From positions 1 through 14,670 of the forward strand of contig JAFDFH010000044.1 of assembly GCA_019309945.1 (NCBI GenBank): a DNA stretch of 14,670 bases, read 5' to 3'. Shown here piece by piece: positions 1-5,790 of the stretch. The notes below the pieces were generated by a model that worked only from the letters and a program-made list of their open reading frames with translations, was not told the DNA's origin and did no database searches. This DNA is from Deltaproteobacteria bacterium (GTDB lineage Bacteria > Desulfobacterota > Desulfobacteria > Desulfobacterales > JAFDFH01). The translations under genes and the position numbers were made by a program. Positions within the stretch are counted from its first letter, which is position 1; each line of letters opens with the position of its first letter.

Positions 1-1
1 G

Positions 2-61
2 GAGGGTCCGACGGAGTACGAAGAATATGTTCTAGGCACGCCCTTTCATGAACAAATGTAA
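2..61 (+). CDS. 3' end of an unidentified upstream gene (partial)
   Basis: An open frame runs from the window edge to a TAA at 59-61, giving 19 residues that end in TPFHEQM. The next gene has its own ribosome binding site 20 bases later, so this could be the tail of an upstream gene in the same operon. Nineteen codons without a stop is weak evidence by itself, and I do not recognise the tail. Confidence 0.3.
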   Translation, partial: EGPTEYEEYVLGTPFHEQM

Positions 62-93
62 TCGTTTTGCCTAGATTTTCAAGGAACGCACCG

Positions 94-717
94 ATGAAAA
101 AATGGGAATGTACGGTCTGTGGATACATCCATATTGGCGATGAACCGCCTGAAAAATGCCCGCAATGTGGCGCAGATCGAAGCAAATTTATCGAAGTTAG
201 TGTTGAAGAACCGGCCCAGACCAAGCCTGAAGAGAGACCGCCGACAGAAAAAGCCGGAACGTCAAGCCCTCAAAGCATCTTTGATCGGATAGCGGGGTTA
301 ATGGTCAAACACCATGCTCATCCGGTTTCTGTCCATATACCCAATGGGGTTCTTCCTGTGGCCGTAATTTTTATATTTTTAGCGGCTTTTTTTCATTTCG
401 AGAGTTTAGGCCTGGCGGCTTTGTATAACACGATTTTTGTCGTGCTGGCCATGCCACTGGTATTGTTTTCGGGGTATATTGATTGGAAAAAGCGATTTGG
501 AGGAAATCTGACGAAACTCTTTATTACCAAGATGACCTGTGGCGCCGTTGTTTTGCTCACATCCTTGATAATCGTAGCCTGGCGCATGATCGACCCCCAT
601 ATCGCCATGGGATCGTATGCCGGACGCGGGCTGTTTCTTTTTATTCATCTGCTTATGTTGTCAGCCGCCGTTATTGCCGGGTATTGCGGAGGAAAACTGG
701 TTTTTAACGCGGATTAA
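94..717 (+). CDS. Rubredoxin-like domain fused to DUF2231-type four-helix membrane protein
   Basis: This 207-aa protein begins with a small rubredoxin/rubrerythrin-type iron site: C6-x2-C9 and C22-x2-C25, the second in the form CPQCG. A charged, proline-rich linker (about residues 35-65) follows. The C-terminal part has four hydrophobic segments near residues 86-102, 114-129, 144-163 and 179-200, preceded by an HPVSVHIPNGVLP motif typical of DUF2231 membrane proteins. A longer reading from TTG at 67 exists, but the AAGGAA at 81-86 sits 7 bases before the ATG at 94, which fixes the start. The likely role is a membrane-anchored redox or electron-transfer protein with the iron site on one face; this is inferred from domains only. 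The stop overlaps the 3' end of the convergent methyltransferase gene by 14 bases. Confidence 0.85.
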   Translation: MKKWECTVCGYIHIGDEPPEKCPQCGADRSKFIEVSVEEPAQTKPEERPPTEKAGTSSPQSIFDRIAGLMVKHHAHPVSVHIPNGVLPVAVIFIFLAAFFHFESLGLAALYNTIFVVLAMPLVLFSGYIDWKKRFGGNLTKLFITKMTCGAVVLLTSLIIVAWRMIDPHIAMGSYAGRGLFLFIHLLMLSAAVIAGYCGGKLVFNAD

Positions 718-1537
718 CAAACGCAGGACTCGCTTTTAAATTTTTTCTTAAGCGTAATGCCGCCCAGCTTTTTTCTGTTGCATGCCATCGAACCTCTAAG
801 CCCTTCGCGCTGTAATTATCTACAAGCGCTTTCATTTCATGGGTTTTTATTCCTGATAGGACAATAGCCCCCCTGTCGGCGGTGATCCCAAAAATACAAT
901 TACACAGCCTTTTTAGGGTTGGATAACGCAGGTTGGCGATGATAAGCGAAAACTTAGCATTGACATTTTCAACCGGCTGGTCCTCAATCTCGACTCGATC
1001 TTCAAGTTCGTTAATCTTTACATTGCCTCTGGCTTCCACCCTTGCACAAGGATCAATATCGATTCCAACCGCGGTGTTTAGGCCGAGTAAAACCGCTGCG
1101 ATCGCCAGAACACCCGTACCTGTTCCGATGTCCAGGGCGCTGGTTTCTTTTTTTTTCTTAATTAATTCTTCATTCAGGACGGCATGCTCGATCCCTCTTA
1201 GCGCCAATCGCGTGGATGGATGCTGACCGGTTCCGAAGGAAGCCCCTTGCTGTATTTGTATTACAACGTCGCCGGGTTCGCCCCGGTAAAAAATTTCCGG
1301 GGGTTTGAGTACAATTTTTTTTGAAATTCGAACAGCTTTATGAAATGACCTCTCCAGAAATGAACAACCGTATATATAAGTATAGGCCAGGTCACCCTTT
1401 GAAACCAAGTCTCGGATCGCCGTTTTTATGTCACAACGCTCTGAGGGTTGCCGTTGTAACAGAATTTTTTCCAGCTCCCGAGGCGTCAACTTTTTTTCTG
1501 AATTAGTGACCGTTTCGAGGATTACGGATTTAATCAT
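704..1537 (-). CDS. PrmA-like SAM-dependent methyltransferase with an N-terminal winged-helix-like region
   Basis: This is a 277-aa class I methyltransferase. The core resembles ribosomal protein L11 methyltransferase (PrmA): FGTGQHPST at 101-109, the SAM-binding glycine loop DIGTGTGVLAIAA at 136-148, the acidic GIDIDP at 158-163, and ANLRYPTL at 201-208 where PrmA has its catalytic-loop ANILA-type motif. The ending, with W-A-A-L-R-L-R-K around 258-265, also matches PrmA. The first 70 residues look like a small helical winged-helix domain (LTPRELEKILLQ, then AIRDLVSKGDLAY), unlike the substrate-recognition domain of classical PrmA, so the substrate is uncertain. GTG at 1555 would add six residues, but it lacks a Shine-Dalgarno sequence; ATG at 1537 has AGG just upstream and is preferred. 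A MITE-like element lies 45 bases upstream. Confidence 0.8.
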   Translation of the reverse strand: MIKSVILETVTNSEKKLTPRELEKILLQRQPSERCDIKTAIRDLVSKGDLAYTYIYGCSFLERSFHKAVRISKKIVLKPPEIFYRGEPGDVVIQIQQGASFGTGQHPSTRLALRGIEHAVLNEELIKKKKETSALDIGTGTGVLAIAAVLLGLNTAVGIDIDPCARVEARGNVKINELEDRVEIEDQPVENVNAKFSLIIANLRYPTLKRLCNCIFGITADRGAIVLSGIKTHEMKALVDNYSAKGLEVRWHATEKSWAALRLRKNLKASPAFVNPR

Positions 1538-1581
1538 ACGCCTATTCGCCAACACGGTTATTAAACGTTCATCCTTGCTTG

Positions 1582-1723
1582 GAGACCTTTAAAAAATGGT
1601 AATTTTCGTTCGCGTTCAAGGAAGATGAAAATATCAACCATCGGAATATATTGAATATTTCGAGGATTAAAATTTGAGCCTGATGCAGAAATCGAGCAAA
1701 AAATGCCGTTTTGCAAAGGTCTC
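1582..1723. mobile_element. 142-bp MITE-like element (family A) with terminal inverted repeats and 5-bp target duplication
   Basis: The ends are GAGACCTTT (1582-1590) and AAAGGTCTC (1715-1723). Beyond these 9 bp the inverted similarity runs on to about 31 bp, with 24 of 31 positions matching. The element is flanked on both sides by GCTTG (1577-1581 and 1724-1728), a perfect 5-bp direct repeat placed exactly outside the inverted repeats, as expected of a target-site duplication. No transposase gene is inside. Related partial copies lie at 2158-2184 and 8775-8865 in this window. It sits between the 114-aa gene and the PrmA-like gene. Confidence 0.8.
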
Positions 1724-1744
1724 GCTTGCTGTCTGGCGCCTTTA

Positions 1745-2089
1745 TTACTCGTGGCCTTCCTTTTTCAGCAGATCTCTATACCAACAGGCAAATTCATACA
1801 TCCCCTGAAAGCGATCGTCCTCATTGATTATTCCCATACAAATTTCAACCACACCCCTTCCATATTCATTGCTGTAGTCTTCTGATTTACAGATCTGTAG
1901 AAACTCTCTAATGAGCATCTGGGATGTCCGCTTCGTTTTATCTTTGCGAATATCAATCGGATCTTTCGGTTCCTGAAACGGGTCCCAATCGTCATACCCT
2001 TTTTTTAAAATGTGTTTCTGGCGCCTCGGCGCCATGCCGTCGAAAATGGCTTTTTTTCTTTGCTCTTCTTCAGAAAATAATTCTGGCAT
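1745..2089 (-). CDS. Conserved-looking hypothetical protein of 114 aa
   Basis: I do not recognise a characterised family. The protein is soluble, highly charged and rich in Lys, Glu and Asp, with no signal peptide or membrane segment. Notable stretches are a basic patch (MAPRRQKHILKKGYDDWDPF, about residues 19-38), a PKDPIDIRKDK segment, and a C-terminal helical part with CMGIINEDDRFQGMYEFACW. The start at ATG 2089 is supported by AAGG with an 8-base spacing; a GTG at 2098 overlaps that site and is unlikely. Composition and a clear ribosome binding site argue that it is real. It is bracketed by repeat elements on both sides (1582-1723 and 2158-2563), so it may be transcribed as its own unit. 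Confidence 0.7.
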   Translation of the reverse strand: MPELFSEEEQRKKAIFDGMAPRRQKHILKKGYDDWDPFQEPKDPIDIRKDKTKRTSQMLIREFLQICKSEDYSNEYGRGVVEICMGIINEDDRFQGMYEFACWYRDLLKKEGHE

Positions 2090-2157
2090 GATCTGCACCT
2101 TTTTTTTAATCTCCAGTCTTCACCGCCGCAAAACATCGAATAGCCCAATCCCACCCC

Positions 2158-2184
2158 GAGACCCTTGAAAAACGCCCCTTTTTG
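2158..2184 (+). repeat. Fragment of a family A element end
   Basis: The stretch begins GAGACCCTTGAAAAACGCCC and continues into a short T-run. It closely matches the terminal inverted repeat of the copy at 8775 (GAGACCTTTGAAAAATGCCC) and, less closely, the element at 1582-1723. No second end is visible nearby, so it is probably an eroded remnant. Between it and the next element (2185-2292) I see nothing else. Confidence 0.6.
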
Positions 2185-2292
2185 CCGAATTTACCGCAAT
2201 TGGGGGGTGTGAAACTTAAATGAAGATTAGACACGTTGCGAATTTAAATCCCAGGCTTTGAGTTTTTCGTAAAATTATCCATACCATTCAGT

Positions 2293-2563
2293 GTAACTTC
2301 TCAAAAACTTATGGTTAAACCTACCAGCGGAGTCATCCGGTATTTTTTTTCAAAGCGGGCAACTGTTTGAAGCCGTTTAGGACGGCTTACAGTGACCCGA
2401 ACAGCATAAATTGTTGATTGTACCCTGTTTGTGCTAAGCGACACACTCATTTTAGATCCCGTGCGCGGGTCACTGTTAGGCGCCCTTAACGGCAAGTTTT
2501 GGCCGTATTGAAAAAAATTGCCGGATGGCGCAGCGGGCCTACCGGAACATATTGAGAAGTTAC
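2293..2563. mobile_element. 271-bp MITE-like element (family B) with long imperfect inverted arms and near-perfect 8-bp target duplication
   Basis: The termini are GTAACTTCTCA (2293-2303) and TGAGAAGTTAC (2553-2563), an exact 11-bp inverted repeat. Immediately outside lie CATTCAGT (2285-2292) and CATTCACT (2564-2571), 7 of 8 bases identical, which looks like a target-site duplication. Inside, the two arms remain similar in inverted orientation for about 100 bp and end in ACAGTGACCCG (2389-2399) and CGGGTCACTGT (2466-2476), enclosing a unique centre of about 65 bp. No credible gene is inside; an 89-codon open frame on the minus strand simply follows the repeat. A single-arm copy of the same family is at 8868-8944. 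Confidence 0.8.
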
Positions 2564-2590
2564 CATTCACTAAAAATCTACGGCGAACCG

Positions 2591-3262
2591 TTACGCGTTT
2601 TCTTTTTTATCATCTTCTTGCATTCCAAGATACGCTTCGTCATAGGTGGTTAACATCGCCATAGAAACCGGCACGAGGATGTCCGCTATTTGACGGTATT
2701 TGGATTTAATCGTTTGGGCAAGTTCCAGGGATATTTCATAGAGTTGTTTTTGAATCGTATCGATATTTACATTAGGATATTTCTTCCCTTCCTTGAATCC
2801 GGATATGCCGCACGTATAACTCCTTCCTCCAATGGATGTAGGTATGCCGTAAAGCCTGCATGTTATGGGCCGGTAAGGGTAAAGGCCACACATCTCCTGA
2901 TCATTGAGAAGCGGGCATCGAATGCGTTCCCTGGCCATCTGTTCCAGGATTGCGTCCTCGCCCGTTCCTGTCTGAAAATCTTTGTATGCTTTTCTTTTTA
3001 ACTGATAAACTTTCCGGTCCGCCCGATTGGCCTTTTCGATGAGGACTTCCTTCTTTCTTCCGGAAAAGGTTTCGTTAAAATGGTGATTCAAATACATGGC
3101 TTCAATCAAGCTCAGATCGAATAGGGCATGACAGCAGTCTGAACATTCAATCTTGCAGGTCACACATTGCGGATACTCTTTTTTTATCTTTTCAAACAAA
3201 CGGTCCGCCATGCTAACCAGGCTCTCGTATTTTTGAAAAAACGGTGTGAAATCGATATCCAA
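2591..3262 (-). CDS. YkgJ-family cysteine-cluster protein (putative Zn/Fe-chelating)
   Basis: This 223-aa protein carries the cysteine pattern of the YkgJ/CxxCxxCC family (PF03692): C33, C36, C40, C43 and C44 in a VTCKIECSDCCHALFDLS segment. Further metal-ligand candidates follow in CPLL, then EMCGLYPYRPITCRLYG and SYTC. The family is thought to bind zinc or an iron-sulfur cluster; its biochemical role is not established. The protein has no membrane segment. The reading frame opens with TTG at 3262, and AAGGAG at 3270-3275 lies 7 bases upstream, so the rare start codon is well supported; the first internal Met (residue 18) has no such site. It lies downstream of mnmE across a palindromic spacer, and a family B MITE was inserted just past its stop. 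Confidence 0.85.
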   Translation of the reverse strand: MDIDFTPFFQKYESLVSMADRLFEKIKKEYPQCVTCKIECSDCCHALFDLSLIEAMYLNHHFNETFSGRKKEVLIEKANRADRKVYQLKRKAYKDFQTGTGEDAILEQMARERIRCPLLNDQEMCGLYPYRPITCRLYGIPTSIGGRSYTCGISGFKEGKKYPNVNIDTIQKQLYEISLELAQTIKSKYRQIADILVPVSMAMLTTYDEAYLGMQEDDKKENA

Positions 3263-3269
3263 TATTTTT

Positions 3270-3275
3270 CTCCTT
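3270..3275 (-). promoter_or_regulatory. Strong ribosome binding site that fixes a TTG start
   Basis: On the minus strand this reads AAGGAG, 7 bases before the TTG start codon of the YkgJ-family gene. It decides the start in favour of the TTG at 3262. Confidence 0.8.
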
Positions 3276-3307
3276 AAAATTGATGAACTCGTAAAAAGTC
3301 CGATTTA

Positions 3308-3432
3308 GACGGTTTCGTAAAAAGTTTAAATTCAAGGCGTGTAAATTTTGTAATCATGAGGCGTACTTATCGTACGTTGAATGATTACAAAATGCAGCAC
3401 AACGCAGAAGTTGGACTTTTTACGAGACCGTC
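3308..3432. repeat. 125-bp palindromic element between mnmE and the YkgJ-family gene
   Basis: The ends GACGGTTTCGTAAAAAG (3308-3324) and CTTTTTACGAGACCGTC (3416-3432) are inverted repeats matching at 16 of 17 positions. A second, nested inverted pair is TTTTGTAATCAT (3346-3357) with ATGATTACAAAA (3381-3392), closing on CGTAC/GTACG (3362-3366, 3372-3376). An extra copy of the left motif, TCGTAAAAAGTCC (3289-3301), exactly complements 3413-3425, so alternative pairings are possible. The whole can fold into a long cruciform or RNA hairpin starting 9 bases past the mnmE stop. I see no clear target duplication. It could be a MITE-like repeat that now also separates two transcription units. Confidence 0.75.
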
Positions 3433-3441
3433 CGTGAAACA

Positions 3442-4851
3442 TTATTTGCCGATACAGAACCTGCTGAAAATTTGGTCCAACACATCTTCGCGCGCAGTGG
3501 TTCCAATGATTTCTCCCAGCGATTCGATCGCCTCCTGAAAATCGATAGCAATTAACTCCGCTGGCAGACCCCCATCAATTCCCTCGACACCGGCTACGGC
3601 CGCCTGAAGACTTCGATCCAGCGCCAGTTTGTGCCTCAGATTGGGAATAATCGCGTTGCGCGTATTCAAATCCTCCCCACCAATGGAAATTTTTGCGATC
3701 AAATCTTTCAATTCCTCCAAACCCCAGTTATAAAGGGCTGAAGTTTTTATGCTCGGGATTCCATTCCAGGAATCGGGGATATCAAAATTAAACCCTTCTT
3801 CCACCAGGTCTGACTTGTTGATCACAAGTATCATACGTTTATGTTCAATTTTTTCATATATTTTAAAATCCTCCCGGGATAAGGAGCAACTCGCGTCCAC
3901 TATAAAAAGAATAAGGTCCGAACGGTCAATATGTTCATGGGTCTTTTGAATTCCGATCACCTCGATTGGATCATCAGATTCGTGGAGCCCGGCAGAGTCG
4001 GCAACAATGAACGGAACCCCTCGAATGTTCAGGGCTTCCTCGATTAAATCCCTTGTTGTTCCCGGAAAAGGCGTAACAATCACACGATCTTTTTGGATCA
4101 AACGATTCATGAGGCTGGACTTACCGACATTGGGTCGCCCGACAACAATCAATTTCAGACCGTCTCTTAACATGTGGATATTTTTATAGGTGTCAAGGAG
4201 ATCTCTCAGAGGATCAAGAACGTCACGCTGCAAGATCTGAAGGGTGGCCGCCGAATCCATATTTCCCCCAACATCATCCGGAAATTCGATAGCCGCTTCA
4301 ATTTCGGCCAGAATGCCCATCAGCGTATCTCTTATGGATTCTACCCGTAATCGCATACCCCCCGTTATCTGGTTGGTAGCAATTTCAAGGGCTTTGTGTG
4401 TCTTTGCATGGATAATGTCAATCACCGCCTCGGCCTGTGTCAGGTCAATTCGGCCATTGATATACGCTCTTTTGGTAAACTCGCCGGGTTCTGCAAGTCT
4501 GGCGCCCTTCTGCAGTACCAATTCCAAAATGGTGCTGAGCACAACGAAACCCGAATGGGAATGGATTTCCACGACATCCTCACGGGTATACGAACAGGGA
4601 GACAGCATAGCTGCAAGAAGGACTTCATCGATGATCCGCCCTTTTTCGGGGCACACAATGTGTCCGTAATACAGGTGGTGGGAGTTAAAACAAGGCCTGT
4701 TACATGAATCGTGTGACCCATATGCTGGCTCACCGGGTTTGCGAAAAATCGAACCGGCAATTGACAGCGCATCTTTACCTGAAATTTTAATAATACCGAT
4801 ACCACCGCTTCCCGGTGGTGTCGCAATGGCGGCGATCGTAGCGGCGTGCAT
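3442..4851 (-). CDS. mnmE: tRNA uridine-5-carboxymethylaminomethyl modification GTPase MnmE
   Basis: This 469-aa protein is a full-length MnmE (TrmE), which with MnmG modifies the wobble uridine (U34) of certain tRNAs. The N-terminal folate-binding domain shows ATPPGSGGIGIIKISG (10-25) and GEFTKRAYINGRIDLTQAEA (123-142). A Ras-like GTPase domain is inserted in the helical domain: G1 GRPNVGKSS at 238-246, G2 TTRD at 265-268, G3 DSAG at 285-288 and G4 NKSD at 345-348. The protein ends with the diagnostic FCIGK, whose Cys (466) is catalytically important in the family. G3 is usually DTAG; the Thr-to-Ser change is conservative. It follows jag in the rpmH-rnpA-yidD-yidC-jag-mnmE cluster, 123 bases downstream across a hairpin. 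The Shine-Dalgarno region is weak. Confidence 0.97.
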   Translation of the reverse strand: MHAATIAAIATPPGSGGIGIIKISGKDALSIAGSIFRKPGEPAYGSHDSCNRPCFNSHHLYYGHIVCPEKGRIIDEVLLAAMLSPCSYTREDVVEIHSHSGFVVLSTILELVLQKGARLAEPGEFTKRAYINGRIDLTQAEAVIDIIHAKTHKALEIATNQITGGMRLRVESIRDTLMGILAEIEAAIEFPDDVGGNMDSAATLQILQRDVLDPLRDLLDTYKNIHMLRDGLKLIVVGRPNVGKSSLMNRLIQKDRVIVTPFPGTTRDLIEEALNIRGVPFIVADSAGLHESDDPIEVIGIQKTHEHIDRSDLILFIVDASCSLSREDFKIYEKIEHKRMILVINKSDLVEEGFNFDIPDSWNGIPSIKTSALYNWGLEELKDLIAKISIGGEDLNTRNAIIPNLRHKLALDRSLQAAVAGVEGIDGGLPAELIAIDFQEAIESLGEIIGTTAREDVLDQIFSRFCIGK

Positions 4852-4907
4852 GAATAAAAACTCTATGTTCTTTTACGGGCCGATAAACAATTTTAAGGAA
4901 AATCCAG

Positions 4908-4950
4908 GTCGAAGGGTCCTTCACCTCCAAAGCGTGAAAAACCCTTCGAC
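4908..4950. repeat. Stem-loop in the jag-mnmE spacer
   Basis: GTCGAAGGGT (4908-4917) pairs perfectly with ACCCTTCGAC (4941-4950). After a 2x2 internal loop, TTCAC (4920-4924) pairs with GTGAA (4934-4938), leaving a 9-base loop. In the direction of jag-mnmE transcription there is no clean U-run after the stem, so it is not a canonical terminator. It may partially attenuate transcription, stabilise mRNA ends or be another repeat-family relic. Confidence 0.6.
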
Positions 4951-4974
4951 TTTCACCTTCCACCTTATTTTTGT

Positions 4975-5775
4975 TTATAGATCCGTTATATTATTTGCGT
5001 TTTTCTTTTGCGAAAAACTTTTCCTGGGAAATATTACAAGCTTACGATAATACCCATCCCCCATGCTCTGTGTTCTAACGCCATTATCATCTTTTAAAGT
5101 AAGATGGACAACTCTTCGGTCCTGAGCATTCATTTGTCCAATTGTCACCGGTTTTCCGGTGCGCTTCGACTTTTCCGCCAGGCGCTCGGCAAGCCGCTGC
5201 AAGTTGGTTCTACGGGTTTCCATATAACCCTCAACGTCGATTTGTAGGCGGACTCTTGCTTCGATACGTTTATTGACAATTTTCTCAACAAGATATTGAA
5301 TCGCCTCAAGTGTTTGTCCCCGCTTCCCAATAAGCACGGCCGCGTTACCCCCTTCGACATTGAACAGAATGCGCTCCGAACTTTCATCAACCGATATTTG
5401 TGCATCAGTGGTTATTCGGTCAATGATGTTTTGCAAAACCGATCGACCGAGGTCCACAGGATCATCCGGAAATCGGCTAATTTCAAAATCATTAAGCTTA
5501 GTATGTGTCGATGCACTTTCGACCTTCATTTCCTGTTTCTGAGAACTCCCGTTGGGCTTCCCGATCACCGGCGTTTCAGGATCCGCTACCGGGGTCGGTT
5601 CCGGCAAAATAACCCGAATGCGTGCCTTTTTGGTTCCAACCAACCCAAAAATACCGGAGGATCCATAAGAAATAACATCATGTTTAAGCTTTTCTTTGGG
5701 AATATCCAGCTCTTCACAAGCCTTTTGGACGGCCTTTTCAACACTCTTGCCTTCAAATTCCAACCTGGGCGACAT
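4975..5775 (-). CDS. jag: Jag/KhpB family RNA-binding protein (Jag-N, KH, R3H)
   Basis: This is a 266-aa SpoIIIJ-associated protein. The Jag-N domain occupies residues 1-58 (LEFEGKSVEKAVQKACEEL, then ISYGSSGIFGLVGTKKARIRV). A low-complexity linker of about 45 residues follows. The type II KH domain (about 110-183) has the GKRGQT nucleic-acid loop at 150-155 and is followed by an R3H domain (about 190-250) containing the NAQDRRVVHLTL motif. Family members bind RNA and are nearly always encoded next to yidC. Here the start codon lies 15 bases past the yidC stop, with an excellent GGAGGT ribosome binding site in the gap. It belongs to the same operon as yidC and mnmE. Confidence 0.95.
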   Translation of the reverse strand: MSPRLEFEGKSVEKAVQKACEELDIPKEKLKHDVISYGSSGIFGLVGTKKARIRVILPEPTPVADPETPVIGKPNGSSQKQEMKVESASTHTKLNDFEISRFPDDPVDLGRSVLQNIIDRITTDAQISVDESSERILFNVEGGNAAVLIGKRGQTLEAIQYLVEKIVNKRIEARVRLQIDVEGYMETRRTNLQRLAERLAEKSKRTGKPVTIGQMNAQDRRVVHLTLKDDNGVRTQSMGDGYYRKLVIFPRKSFSQKKNANNITDL

Positions 5776-5790
5776 GAATTACCTCCGTCA

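Noticed and set aside
2301..2570. 89-codon minus-strand open frame
   Set aside because: It coincides with the family B repeat, lacks a ribosome binding site and follows the inverted arms; it is a by-product of the repeat.
1582..3432. Spaced repeats considered as a CRISPR array
   Set aside because: The repeats are different families, palindromic, irregularly spaced, and separated by genes; no short identical repeat-spacer pattern is present.
4440..4826. 128-codon minus-strand frame overlapping mnmE
   Set aside because: It is a shifted frame entirely inside mnmE, whose motifs prove the other frame.
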